DNA of 56,978 bases from NCBI GenBank assembly GCA_934456435.1, contig CAKSHH010000016.1, positions 1 to 56,978 of the forward strand, in the 5' to 3' direction. The stretch is from an uncultured Eubacteriales bacterium. Its GTDB lineage: Bacteria > Bacillota > Clostridia > Oscillospirales > Acutalibacteraceae. This document shows positions 8,280 to 16,984 of this stretch, piece by piece; position 1 is the first letter of the stretch, and every line of letters starts with the position of its first letter. A program made the position numbers and the translations under genes. The notes beneath the pieces are model-generated. The model saw nothing but the letters and a program-made list of their open reading frames with translations, was not told where the DNA came from and made no database searches.

Positions 8280-9288
8280 ACTGATTAAAAAGCTCTCTCT
8301 TCTCAACGGAACCTCAGGCAGAGAGGACGAGGTAAGAAGCTTCATTATTGACGAGGTAAAGGACTATGCCGACAGCATAGAGACCAATCCGCTCGGCAAC
8401 CTCATTGTTTTCAAGAAAGGTAAAGAAACGCCGAAAAACAGAGTTATGCTTGATGCCCATGCAGATGAAGTCGGATTTATGATAACCAACATCAATTCCG
8501 ACGGAACGCTCGGCTTTGAACGAATCGGCGGTATTGATAAGCGCGTGATGATCGGCAGGGCGGTGAGCGTCGGCGAAAATAAGATCAACGGTGTCACGGG
8601 AATTAAGCCGATTCACTTTGTCAGAGGCGACGACAGGCTCGCAATGCCCGAAAAAATGTATATTGATATCGGTGCCGACAGCGCCGAAGAGGCGGAAAAG
8701 CTTGTTTTTCCCGGCGACTGTGCCTATTTCAACTCGGAGTTTGTTGAGTTCGGCGACGGATTTATAAAGGGCAAGGCACTTGATGACCGTGCAGGCTGTG
8801 CGATTCTTATAAATATGATAAAATCCGAGCTTCCATACGATATGTATTTTAACTTTGCGACGGGCGAAGAGGTAGGACTCGGCTCGGCAGGCACGGCGGC
8901 ATACAGGATAAACCCCGATTATGCGATTGTTGTTGAAACTACAACGGCTGCCGATCTTGCCGATGTACCCGAAAACAAAAAGGTCTGCAAGCTCGGAGAG
9001 GGCGCGGTTATCTCGTTTATGGACAGGCGCACAATATATCCGAAAAAGCTATTTGACAGAGCTTTCGAGCTTGCCGAAAGGGACGATATTAAGGTTCAGG
9101 TTAAGTCGGCTGTTGCAGGCGGCAACAATGCCGGAGTTATTCATAAAACAGCAGGCGGCATAAAGACGATAACTGTTTCGATGCCGTGCAGATATCTTCA
9201 TTCTCCGTCTTGTGTGCTGAAAATCGAGGATATTATTGAGAGTGAAAGAATAATACGCGCTCTTGCCGAGGATATGGCGAATGATTAA
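8272..9288 (+). CDS. M42 family metallo-aminopeptidase (second copy)
   Basis: 338 residues, same fold and size as its neighbour. Motifs: LDAHADEVGF, LDDRAGC, TGEEVGLGSAG, the acidic VVETTTAAD and C-terminal LHSPSCVL. The start at 8272 overlaps the upstream stop by 8 bases and is preceded by CGGAGGTGG (8258-8266). The metal site differs in detail from the first copy (EEVG against EETG, HSPS against HTGV), suggesting divergence of specificity after duplication. Confidence 0.9.
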   Translation: MLELIKKLSLLNGTSGREDEVRSFIIDEVKDYADSIETNPLGNLIVFKKGKETPKNRVMLDAHADEVGFMITNINSDGTLGFERIGGIDKRVMIGRAVSVGENKINGVTGIKPIHFVRGDDRLAMPEKMYIDIGADSAEEAEKLVFPGDCAYFNSEFVEFGDGFIKGKALDDRAGCAILINMIKSELPYDMYFNFATGEEVGLGSAGTAAYRINPDYAIVVETTTAADLADVPENKKVCKLGEGAVISFMDRRTIYPKKLFDRAFELAERDDIKVQVKSAVAGGNNAGVIHKTAGGIKTITVSMPCRYLHSPSCVLKIEDIIESERIIRALAEDMAND

Positions 9289-10030
9289 ATCTGTTGAAAA
9301 AAATGACCAAAGCTTTATCGGCTTTTGTAAAAGGGACGTTTTCGGCACAAGGATTTCCTGCCTTTACGGCTGTTATTCGACAGACTATGATTTTGTGAAG
9401 TTTTGGGTTCAGACGGATGAAAACGGTCAAATTCTTTCTGCCGTCAGCCGTCTGGACGGCGATGTTACAATCAGCTCAGTCGGATCGGAAACCGATGAAC
9501 TCCGTGATTTTCTCAATTTTACTGGATTCAGAACAATACAATGCGAGAAGAGTATTGCAGGGCTTCTGAACTTCAATGCTTCTGTTGAGGGATTCGTTGT
9601 GGAGTACGTCGGCAACGGGAAGAAATTTGCCGATTTTAATACGGATAACAGCTTCCGTTCAAAAGAAATTTATGATATAATAAAATCGGCGAAGCTTGTC
9701 GGAGTCGGCGATTATCTGCCGTGGCTCTCCGATATGACGTTCAGAATGAACAGGGGAGCGGCGTACTGCGAAACGGTGATTTACGACGGCAAGGCGGTTG
9801 CCTGCGCGATGAAGCTTTTTATCACAGACAGCGCGGTTCTGCTCGGTGCGGTTGCCACAAAGCCCGAATACAGGGGCAGAGGCTACGGCGGTGCGCTTGT
9901 CACACACCTTGCGGAAAGTGAAAAGGGTAAGCGTGTGGAGCTTCTGTGCAAAAATGACAGTATAGTTGAATTTTATAAGTCGATAGGCTTTGATGTAAAA
10001 AACGAATGGAGTATTATAGATGAACAATGA
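9281..10030 (+). CDS. GNAT family N-acetyltransferase
   Basis: 249 residues. The C-terminal half holds a GNAT fold with the acetyl-CoA loop VATKPEYRGRGYGGAL and the closing strand region EFYKSIGFD. The N-terminal 120 residues are not recognisable and may form a second, degenerate GNAT-like domain. Substrate unknown. The start at 9281 overlaps the peptidase stop by 8 bases; GAGG (9268-9271) is the likely ribosome site. Translationally coupled within the operon. Confidence 0.8.
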   Translation: MIKSVEKNDQSFIGFCKRDVFGTRISCLYGCYSTDYDFVKFWVQTDENGQILSAVSRLDGDVTISSVGSETDELRDFLNFTGFRTIQCEKSIAGLLNFNASVEGFVVEYVGNGKKFADFNTDNSFRSKEIYDIIKSAKLVGVGDYLPWLSDMTFRMNRGAAYCETVIYDGKAVACAMKLFITDSAVLLGAVATKPEYRGRGYGGALVTHLAESEKGKRVELLCKNDSIVEFYKSIGFDVKNEWSIIDEQ

Positions 10031-11282
10031 TTTTTTCAAAATCAGCGATAAGGTAAAAAATGCCGCAGACAGGGCAATGGCTGAGATTCAGCCGTATTTT
10101 TCAAAAACAGATGAAATAACGGAGTATAACCAGCAAAAGGTGCTTGCAGCTTTCATCAAGAACGGGGTCAGCGAGGCAATGTTCTCGGAGAGCACGGGCT
10201 ACGGCTACGGCGACAGGGGACGTGACGTTATTGACAGGGTAGCGGCAGACATTTTCTGCGCCGAGGATGCGCTTGTGCGCCACAATTTCACCTGCGGAAC
10301 ACATACTCTTGCGGTTTCGCTTTTCGGTATGCTTCGTCCCGGAGATACAATGATGTGCGTGACGGGACTTCCCTACGATACAATTCATTCGGTAATCGGT
10401 ATTGACGGCAAGGGCGACGGCTCGCTTGCCGACTACGGTATTACATACAAGCAGGTCGATCTCAAAAACGAGAAGCCCGACTACGATGAAATCAAAAAGA
10501 GAGTCAGCGAAGAGAATCCGAAGCTTGTATACATTCAACGTTCAAGAGGTTATTCACTCCGCCCGAGTCTTTCGTGCGAAGAGATAGCCGAAATCATCAA
10601 AATTGTAAAAGAAAACAGCGATGCCGACGTTATGGTTGACAACTGCTACGGTGAATTTACGCAGAAAATTGAACCGACACAGGTCGGTGCGGATATAATC
10701 GCGGGCTCGCTTATTAAAAACGCAGGCGGCGGAATTGCCAAAACAGGCGGTTATGTCGCCGGCAGAGCGGACCTTGTCGAAAAGATATCATACCGCTTGA
10801 CAACACCGGGACTCGGCCGTGAGGTCGGAGCAACGCTCGGCCATTCGCGCGAACTGTTTATGGGGCTTTTCTTTGCGCCGCACACAGTCGGCGAAGCCGT
10901 CAAATCGGCTCGCTTCGCCGCCGCGCTGTTTGAACAGTTCGGTTTCGGCACAACGCCGAAGAGCACGGACGACAGGTTTGATATTGTTCAGAGTATTCTC
11001 CTGCGCAACGAGGATAACCTGATTGCGTTCTGCCAGGGTATGCAAAAGGGCGCGCCCATTGATTCGTTTGTAACGCCCGAACCGTGGGATATGCCCGGCT
11101 ATGACAGCAAGGTTATTATGTCGGCAGGAGCGTTCACGGGCGGAGCTTCAATTGAGCTTTCCGCTGACGCGCCGCTCAGAGAACCTTTTGCGGTGTATAT
11201 GCAGGGCGGACTGAATTTCCACAGCGCAAAGGTCGGAATTATGCTTGCCGCGGAAGAGATGGCAAAAAGGGACTTGATATAA
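10020..11282 (+). CDS. Aluminium-resistance/YnbB family PLP-dependent protein (methionine gamma-lyase-like)
   Basis: 420 residues, fold-type I PLP enzyme related to cystathionine/methionine gamma-lyases. Landmarks: GYGYGDRGRDVIDR, VRHNFTCGTHTLA, PYDTIHSVIG, IQRSRGYSLRPSL and the probable Schiff-base Lys233 in GSLIKNAGGGIAKTGGY. B. subtilis YnbB next to glnR belongs to this family; the physiological reaction is not established, so the name is by family only. It overlaps the preceding gene by 11 bases. Confidence 0.85.
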   Translation: MNNDFFKISDKVKNAADRAMAEIQPYFSKTDEITEYNQQKVLAAFIKNGVSEAMFSESTGYGYGDRGRDVIDRVAADIFCAEDALVRHNFTCGTHTLAVSLFGMLRPGDTMMCVTGLPYDTIHSVIGIDGKGDGSLADYGITYKQVDLKNEKPDYDEIKKRVSEENPKLVYIQRSRGYSLRPSLSCEEIAEIIKIVKENSDADVMVDNCYGEFTQKIEPTQVGADIIAGSLIKNAGGGIAKTGGYVAGRADLVEKISYRLTTPGLGREVGATLGHSRELFMGLFFAPHTVGEAVKSARFAAALFEQFGFGTTPKSTDDRFDIVQSILLRNEDNLIAFCQGMQKGAPIDSFVTPEPWDMPGYDSKVIMSAGAFTGGASIELSADAPLREPFAVYMQGGLNFHSAKVGIMLAAEEMAKRDLI

Positions 11283-11963
11283 TTGAAATATGACGGAATT
11301 TTTCCTGAAACACTTGCGCTGATGGCGCAGAACAGATTTGAAAACAGCAAAGCCTTTTACGAGGAGCACAAACAGGAGCTCAAGGACGGCTTCACGGTTC
11401 CGCTCAGGCAGATTGCAATGGCTTTGGGCGGCAAGGTGTTTGAGCTCGACGATATGATAGTCACGGATCCTGTCCGTATGGTTTCCAGAATAAGAAGAGA
11501 CAACCGGTACACAAAGGATAAGTCGCTCTACCGCGATCATCTGTGGGTTATGTTTATGAGAAACAAGCATGAATGGTTTAACTATCCGTGCATGTGGTTT
11601 GAAGTGGATCAGGACTGCTGGGGCTACGGCGTGGGAACTTATTATGTTGACGCACAGTTCCTCGAATTGTACCGAAAAGCTCTGCGCGAGCGGCCGCAGG
11701 AGTTCCTTAAGGCGGTCAAGCGCGTTGAGAATACGGGTGCGGCGTGTCTTAACACTTACTACAAGAAGCGCAAGCCGGGAGATCCGATACCTGAAATTGA
11801 GCCGTACTACGACATAAAATCGCTCGGATATATGGCGGTCAGGACGGATTTCAAAACACTCCAAAGCGAAAAGGTTATTGAAGAGGTCGGCAAGGCGTTT
11901 GACGAATACTCGGAGTTATTTTTATTCCTCAAATCAGTAGCAGATGAAAGGACGATGTTATAA
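11283..11963 (+). CDS. DUF2461 family protein
   Basis: 226 residues, matching the DUF2461/TIGR02453 pattern: an N-terminal FLxxLxxNNxxxWFxxHK-like segment (here MAQNRFENSKAFYEEHK), a central RIRRDNRYTKDKSLYRDH and a GVGTYYVD stretch. The initiation codon appears to be TTG at 11283, directly after the upstream TAA, with AAGGGA (11267-11272) 10 bases before it; the nearest ATG is out of frame. Molecular function of the family is unknown. Confidence 0.8.
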   Translation: MKYDGIFPETLALMAQNRFENSKAFYEEHKQELKDGFTVPLRQIAMALGGKVFELDDMIVTDPVRMVSRIRRDNRYTKDKSLYRDHLWVMFMRNKHEWFNYPCMWFEVDQDCWGYGVGTYYVDAQFLELYRKALRERPQEFLKAVKRVENTGAACLNTYYKKRKPGDPIPEIEPYYDIKSLGYMAVRTDFKTLQSEKVIEEVGKAFDEYSELFLFLKSVADERTML

Positions 11964-13477
11964 TGGATTTCAAAGGATTTAAAAGCGGTACGGACATCCG
12001 CGGATTCGGTGCGGAGCAGTTCAGCGGAGAACAGTTTTATCTCAGCGACAGCTTTGTCGGTGCGGTTGCCGAAAGTTTTGCCGATTGGCTTTGCGAAAGA
12101 ACGGGCAAGCAGATGAACGAGCTTGTTGTTTCCGTCGGCAGGGATTCACGAATTTCGGGACCGAGAATCAGAACAGCGGTTGTTTCAGCCCTCAGCGCGA
12201 ACGGAGTTAAGGTTTTCGACTGCGGACTTTCATCTACTCCTGCGATGTTTATGTCAACTCTCGACCTTAAATGTGACGGCGCGGTTCAGATAACGGCGAG
12301 CCATCATCCATGGGAAAGAAACGGACTCAAGTTTTTTACTCCCGACGGAGGTCTTGAGGGAAGCGACATTTCCGCTCTGCTCGAAAAGGCGGCGAAGATA
12401 ATCGGCAGGGAATACAAAGCCGACACAGCACTCGTTGAAGAGACGGACTATATGAGCAGATACTGCGCTCATCTCAGAGATATGATAAAAAAGGGCGTTA
12501 ATGCGAAGAATTACGACAAGCCGCTGGACGGATTCAAAATTATTGTTGACGCAGGTAACGGAGTCGGCGGATTCTATGCGACGGATGTACTCGAACCGCT
12601 CGGTGCAAATGTTGAGGGAAGCCAGTTCCTTGACCCCGACGGAATGTTTCCGAATCACATCCCGAATCCCGAAAATGCCGAAGCGATGGATTCCGTTTCC
12701 AAGGCTACCGTGAACAGCCATGCCGATCTCGGAATTATATTCGATACCGACGTTGACCGCGCGGGCTGTGTTGATTCGGACGGCGAGGAAATCAACCGCA
12801 ACCGCCTTGTTGCTCTTGCGTCATATATAGCAATGGAGGGTCACGACAGCGGCGTTATCGTTACCGATTCGGTCACATCGGACGGTCTTAAGGAGTACAT
12901 AGAGTCCCTCGGCGGCGAGCATTACCGCTATAAGAGGGGATACAGAAACGTTATCAATAAGCAAATTGAGCTGAACAAAGCCGGAAAGTTCTGTCCGCTT
13001 GCGATGGAGACTTCGGGTCATGCCGCTTTCAAGGAGAACTATTATCTCGATGACGGCGCATATCTGATGACGAAAATCGTTATTCTTCTCGCACGCGATA
13101 ATTCGGGCGAGGCGATAAAGAATATTCTTGCTCCGCTCAAGCAGCCGGTTGAAGCCAAGGAACTTCGCTTCGGTATAACCTGCGACGATTTCAAGGCTTA
13201 CGGAGAAAACGTGATTGCCGAGCTTGAAAAGTATTACGGCGGTATGGATGGCTGGAAAATTGCGGACGACAACAGAGAGGGTATGAGAATTTCCGCCGAC
13301 AAGGCTCACGGTGACGGCTGGCTTCTCCTCAGGCTCAGCGTTCATGACCCTGTTATGCCGTTCAATATGGAGAGCAACGAAGCAGGCGGAGTAAAGAAGA
13401 TTGCCGCAAGTTTCTATCAGTTCATAAAAAAATTCGATAAGCTCAACATAGAACCTATCGAAAATTTCCTTAAATAA
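11963..13477 (+). CDS. Alpha-D-phosphohexomutase (phosphoglucomutase/phosphomannomutase family)
   Basis: 504 residues with the four-domain phosphohexomutase layout. The phosphoserine is Ser113 in TASHHPWERNGLKFF, the magnesium site is DTDVDRAG (Asp261, Asp263, Asp265), and the sugar-binding region contains METSGHAAFKENYYLDDGAY. Most relatives have TASHNP; here the Asn is His. Whether glucose- or mannose-phosphate is preferred cannot be told. The start shares a base with the DUF2461 stop. Last gene of the operon; a strong hairpin follows. Confidence 0.87.
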   Translation: MDFKGFKSGTDIRGFGAEQFSGEQFYLSDSFVGAVAESFADWLCERTGKQMNELVVSVGRDSRISGPRIRTAVVSALSANGVKVFDCGLSSTPAMFMSTLDLKCDGAVQITASHHPWERNGLKFFTPDGGLEGSDISALLEKAAKIIGREYKADTALVEETDYMSRYCAHLRDMIKKGVNAKNYDKPLDGFKIIVDAGNGVGGFYATDVLEPLGANVEGSQFLDPDGMFPNHIPNPENAEAMDSVSKATVNSHADLGIIFDTDVDRAGCVDSDGEEINRNRLVALASYIAMEGHDSGVIVTDSVTSDGLKEYIESLGGEHYRYKRGYRNVINKQIELNKAGKFCPLAMETSGHAAFKENYYLDDGAYLMTKIVILLARDNSGEAIKNILAPLKQPVEAKELRFGITCDDFKAYGENVIAELEKYYGGMDGWKIADDNREGMRISADKAHGDGWLLLRLSVHDPVMPFNMESNEAGGVKKIAASFYQFIKKFDKLNIEPIENFLK

Positions 13478-13523
13478 ATTACGGAGAATGTAAAAAGCGA
13501 AGACTGTATAAAACCGAATATGC

Positions 13524-13562
13524 AAAGGGTTCTTAGAGAATAAAAGTCTGTAAGAACCCTTT
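13524..13562 (+). terminator. Hairpin terminator after the phosphohexomutase gene
   Basis: Perfect 12-bp stem AAAGGGTTCTTA (13524-13535) with TAAGAACCCTTT (13551-13562). The T tail is short (TTTAAATTTAT), so termination may be less than complete. Confidence 0.75.
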
Positions 13563-13590
13563 AAATTTATCCGAATACAGTTTTTATGGG

Positions 13591-13740
13591 TTATTTATGA
13601 ATTTGTGTGGAATTGTACTTGCTTGTCGACAGTAAAATGAACCGCACGAGCAGTAAAAAGACGGCAGAAGAAACAAAAGCGAGTATTAGAAATGTCAATA
13701 AAATGTTTCGTCTTAAATAATTCCCGAAAAGTGTTGACAT
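13591..13740 (-). CDS. Possible 49-residue single-helix membrane peptide (unconfirmed)
   Basis: Minus-strand frame from ATG (13740) to TAA (13591). It starts MSTLFGNYLRRN, then a roughly 23-residue hydrophobic helix bounded by Arg-Arg and Ser-Lys, then a polar tail ending STQIHK. The charge pattern suits a one-pass protein. Against it: no clear ribosome site, and the start codon lies inside the -35 box of the divergent promoter. AT-rich DNA often gives hydrophobic chance frames, so it is listed at low confidence. Confidence 0.25.
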   Translation of the reverse strand: MSTLFGNYLRRNILLTFLILAFVSSAVFLLLVRFILLSTSKYNSTQIHK

Positions 13741-13762
13741 GATTTTTTCAATATGATACAAT
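13734..13762 (+). promoter_or_regulatory. Promoter of the InlB/Cys-repeat gene
   Basis: TTGACA (13734-13739) and TACAAT (13757-13762) separated by 17 bases; transcription would start about 33 bases before the ATG at 13802. AAGGGG near 13791 is the ribosome site. Confidence 0.75.
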
Positions 13763-13801
13763 TAGATTATAAACCAATGATAATTCAAAAGGGGAATTGC
13801 C

Positions 13802-16381
13802 ATGAAAATCAAAAGCTTATTTTCACTTACCTTGTGCCTTTGCATAATGATCGGCTTATTGTCGCTTGTTAAGGTTGAAAGCCGGGCGGCATCGAGCGCT
13901 CCAAAGGATATTTACGGTAATGAATGGAGTGAATCAAGGTTTGCTGCATACGTTGACGATAATACCACCAAATTCACCGGAAAGAACAGAGTGATTTTGA
14001 TTTATAATCCGCTTCAGCTATACGGCAGCACGCTGAAAAATGAAAAATATCCATTGTTTGTGGAAGAAGAATATTTTAACGGTCTTTGGGGTAACCCCAA
14101 GGATAATTTTGATAAAGAATACTTGTTTTCAAAGGTGTCGATGGATCGCCTTGACGATACATGGACAATGGAGTACTATGATACCACGTCAAATGCCGAT
14201 CGTTATTTAATCTGCTTGAGTGACGGCAAAACCTATCTGAAAGACAACACGGGTTCTTTGCCGACAAGCGGCGGAGATATGACAGTAACCACGAAAAAGT
14301 CAGACGCAACTGCGTGGGATATCAGATTTAGCAGGATTTCGGATCAGAATAAAATAGCCTTGTACTCAATCGGTCATGACATAAGCGGCAGTGATCCTCA
14401 TTTTTGTATAAACAGCGAAAGTGACGGCAGCTATTCTCTCGACCTCAGCAGAGATAGAACGTCTTACTTCTATATTATGATTGAAATGCCGTGGTATCAG
14501 ACAAAATTCTGCAATGAGAACGGCTCGGAATACAAGCAGGATACCCGTCAGATAGGAACTTTTAAGGCTCCTGCGGGTCCGGTAAAGACAGGATATACCT
14601 TTGTCGGTTGGACGGACACCAAGGGCGGAAAAAACATTGTTTACAAAACGGGAGAGGTTATTAAGCCCACATCTTCAAAAACTTATTATCCGGTATATTC
14701 GGTAAACAGTTATTCTGTCAGATTTTACCGTGACAGCACCGTTAGCGGCGGCTACGAGGAGCAAAGATTTACTTACGATAAGGCACAAAATCTTATCAAG
14801 AACACATACACCTCTTCAGGTGCAAATTTTATCGGCTGGGCAGACGCTGCCGATTCGACTAAAACGTATGTGGACGGCGAAAGTGTAAAAAATCTAACGG
14901 GTGAGGCAGACGGAGTCGTAAATCTCTATGCTTTGTGGGACGAGATTTCATACACCGTAAAATTTTCGCCGAATTACGGTATCGGAAGTATTCCGCCGAA
15001 AACCGTCAAATATTCCGAAGCCTTTACTTTGCCGGATAATACGGCTATGAAAAGGGAAGGTTATGAGCTTATAGGCTGGAACACTAAAGCGGACGGCAGC
15101 GGTGCCGGATACTCATTCGGACAGACAGCAAACAAGCTGACGACCGTTGAGAACGATACAGTTACTCTTTATGCAATATGGGAAAAGGTGCATACGCATA
15201 CCGCAGGAGAATGGCAAACCGTCAGAGCTGCAACCTGCATTGACAGCGGAGAGCGGGTCAGAAAATGTACCGATTGCGCTGCGATTGTTGAAACTCAAAG
15301 TATTGCCGCACTCGGTCACAGCGAAGGCAACTGCTCGGTTATAAACAAGGAAGCAACCTGTAACGGTTTGGGCGAAAAGGTTTGGTACTGTGAGAGATGC
15401 GGAATCCCTGTCAGAACCGAAGCTGTTTCGGCAACAGGCCATATTGAGGGTAAAGCGCAAACTAAAATTCTCCCGACATGCACGGCTCAGGGAATCAGCG
15501 TGATACGTTGTGAAAAGTGTAACGTCGTTATCAGGGAAGAAAAGCTTTCAGCATTGGGTCACAAGCCCGGCATCTTTGTTACGGTTCTCAGTCCGACCTG
15601 TACGGCGGCAGGACGTATGGAGCAAAAATGCGAGAGCTGCTCAGCGGTGATATCGCAAAAGGAAATTGCCCCCTTGGGACACAGCGGTGATGTTTGGATA
15701 ACTGTAAAACAACCGACTTGCATTACAGCCGGCGAAAGGGCCTGTAAATGCGAAGTTTGCGCCGATATTTACAAGACCGAAAGGCTTGATCCGCTCGGTC
15801 ATAAACCCGGCACATTTGCTACGGTTCTCAGCCCGACCTGTACGGCGGCAGGCCGAATGGAGCAAAAATGTGAGAACTGCTCAGCGGTGATATCGCAAAA
15901 GGAAATTGCCCCCTTGGGACACAGCGGCGAGGTTTGGATAACAACGATACAGCAGACGTGTGTTACTGCCGGCGAGAGGGTCTGCAAATGCGAAGTTTGC
16001 GCCGATATTTACAAGACCGAAAGGCTTGATCCGCTCGGTCACAAGCCAGGCAAGGAGCACACCTGTACCGATGATCAGACCTGTACGGTATGCGGTACGG
16101 TTCTTGAAAAAGGTGACGGCAGAAGCCACACATGGAGCGAGTGGAAAACAAGTAAAAAAGCAACGTTCTTCTCTGAAAGAAAGGAAACAAGATTCTGTAC
16201 CTCCTGCAACAAGGAGGAATTCAGATTCGTTAAAGGCTCGGCAGGCTGCCACAAGTATTTCCCGCATTGCGGTGACGGAGCAGGCTGCGCCGCCTGTCAG
16301 GTTCTTTACAATGTAAATATGTTTTTCAGAAGAGCCGACGCATTCTTGTTCGGCTGGATAAGAAGAGTAATAGGTTTTTAA
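13802..16381 (+). CDS. Secreted protein with InlB-type repeats and tandem Cys-rich repeats
   Basis: 859 residues. Signal peptide at 1-30 (hydrophobic run then SRAASS). Residues 35-245 form an unidentified domain. Residues about 245-460 hold three InlB/Listeria-Bacteroides repeat units (YTFVGW, NFIGW, YELIGWNT, each ending in YPVYS, LYALW or LYAIW). Residues 463-747 hold seven units of about 40 residues of the form TCxxxGxxxxxCxxCxxxxxxxxxxxLGH, followed by a partial unit (CTVCGTVLEKGDG). The paired cysteines and terminal Gly-His could bind metal or form disulphides. The C-terminus has one more Cys-rich patch and no LPXTG motif or clear membrane anchor. Such proteins are common surface or secreted products of gut Firmicutes; the function is unknown. 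Monocistronic. Confidence 0.8.
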   Translation: MKIKSLFSLTLCLCIMIGLLSLVKVESRAASSAPKDIYGNEWSESRFAAYVDDNTTKFTGKNRVILIYNPLQLYGSTLKNEKYPLFVEEEYFNGLWGNPKDNFDKEYLFSKVSMDRLDDTWTMEYYDTTSNADRYLICLSDGKTYLKDNTGSLPTSGGDMTVTTKKSDATAWDIRFSRISDQNKIALYSIGHDISGSDPHFCINSESDGSYSLDLSRDRTSYFYIMIEMPWYQTKFCNENGSEYKQDTRQIGTFKAPAGPVKTGYTFVGWTDTKGGKNIVYKTGEVIKPTSSKTYYPVYSVNSYSVRFYRDSTVSGGYEEQRFTYDKAQNLIKNTYTSSGANFIGWADAADSTKTYVDGESVKNLTGEADGVVNLYALWDEISYTVKFSPNYGIGSIPPKTVKYSEAFTLPDNTAMKREGYELIGWNTKADGSGAGYSFGQTANKLTTVENDTVTLYAIWEKVHTHTAGEWQTVRAATCIDSGERVRKCTDCAAIVETQSIAALGHSEGNCSVINKEATCNGLGEKVWYCERCGIPVRTEAVSATGHIEGKAQTKILPTCTAQGISVIRCEKCNVVIREEKLSALGHKPGIFVTVLSPTCTAAGRMEQKCESCSAVISQKEIAPLGHSGDVWITVKQPTCITAGERACKCEVCADIYKTERLDPLGHKPGTFATVLSPTCTAAGRMEQKCENCSAVISQKEIAPLGHSGEVWITTIQQTCVTAGERVCKCEVCADIYKTERLDPLGHKPGKEHTCTDDQTCTVCGTVLEKGDGRSHTWSEWKTSKKATFFSERKETRFCTSCNKEEFRFVKGSAGCHKYFPHCGDGAGCAACQVLYNVNMFFRRADAFLFGWIRRVIGF
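15560..16039 (+). repeat. Two tandem copies of a 240-bp unit inside the Cys-repeat region
   Basis: Copy 1 (15560-15799) and copy 2 (15800-16039) are almost identical: for example the 19 bases AAGGCTTGATCCGCTCGGT recur exactly 240 bases apart, and a stretch of more than 40 bases near 15633 and 15873 is unchanged. Each copy encodes two 40-residue Cys units, so the duplication adds 80 residues in frame. The high DNA identity against the more diverged flanking units indicates a recent duplication. Confidence 0.9.
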
Positions 16382-16390
16382 AATAAAATT

Positions 16391-16424
16391 AACCGCCGAA
16401 GTCACATCACTGATTTCGGCGGTT
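16391..16424. terminator. Bidirectional terminator
   Basis: Ten-bp stem AACCGCCGAA (16391-16400) with TTCGGCGGTT (16415-16424), plus an inner TCA/TGA pairing. T-rich tails are weak on the plus strand and better on the minus strand (TTAATTTTATTTT). Lies between convergent genes. Confidence 0.7.
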
Positions 16425-16528
16425 ACAAATTTTGGCGGGCGGCAATTTACGCCTGTAACAAACGAAAGACTTGCAAACCGGGGATACCTGATATATCCGA
16501 AGTGTGCAAGCCCTTTTATTCAATATGA

Positions 16529-16984
16529 TTATAATGTCTTGTTGATTTTTCTGTTCGATGCGGATTTTGCGATCAACAATATCAGCAGAAATATAAGAAT
16601 ACCGAGCAAGCTTCCGCACGAATCGACAAAAACATCAAAAAGGCGGCAGGCTCGTTCAGGGACAAAATACTGGTGTATTTCGTCGCTCACCGCATAGAGA
16701 ACGCATGGGATGAGCGGAATATAAAACTTGTTTTTGTCAAACGTGAAGTGAATTGCACCGCAAGCGAAAAATCCGAGAGTCGCATATTCGGAAAAATGTG
16801 CGATCTTTCGCAGAACATTGTGCGAAACAATATTTCCGAAGTATTCAATAATTACGCTCAGAAAGTTTTGACTGACTAACTGGGATTCATTTCCGTCTTC
16901 GTTTGAAAATATAAAGATAATAACTGCAACGGCAGCGGTAAGTATCCAGAAAACAACCGCGCCGATTTTTCTTTTGGTACTCAT
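16529..16984 (-). CDS. VanZ-like membrane protein
   Basis: 151 residues, four predicted membrane helices, with family landmarks: FIFSNEDGNES after helix 1, KIAHFSEYATLGFF, SDEIHQYFVPERACRLFDVFVDSCGS before the last helix. VanZ-like proteins confer low-level teicoplanin resistance in enterococci, but most homologues are of unknown role. The start is the ATG at 16984, which overlaps the stop of the upstream lipoprotein gene as TGATG, implying translational coupling. Confidence 0.85.
   Translation of the reverse strand: MSTKRKIGAVVFWILTAAVAVIIFIFSNEDGNESQLVSQNFLSVIIEYFGNIVSHNVLRKIAHFSEYATLGFFACGAIHFTFDKNKFYIPLIPCVLYAVSDEIHQYFVPERACRLFDVFVDSCGSLLGILIFLLILLIAKSASNRKINKTL

Larger units (their letters stand above)
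13563..13801. other. Intergenic region with promoter; possible small antisense ORF
   Basis: The 324-base gap between 13477 and 13802 holds the terminator just upstream, a sigma-A promoter for the InlB-repeat gene, and a possible 49-codon minus-strand reading frame (see separate entry). No RNA gene or repeat was recognised in the remainder. Confidence 0.6.

Noticed and set aside
11148..11864. 238-codon minus-strand frame
   Set aside because: Antisense to the YnbB-like and DUF2461 genes; composition is that of a mirrored reading frame.
15200..16060. Regular repeats that might be a CRISPR array
   Set aside because: The repeats are in-frame protein-coding units of 120 and 240 bases with no spacer structure; they encode Cys repeats.
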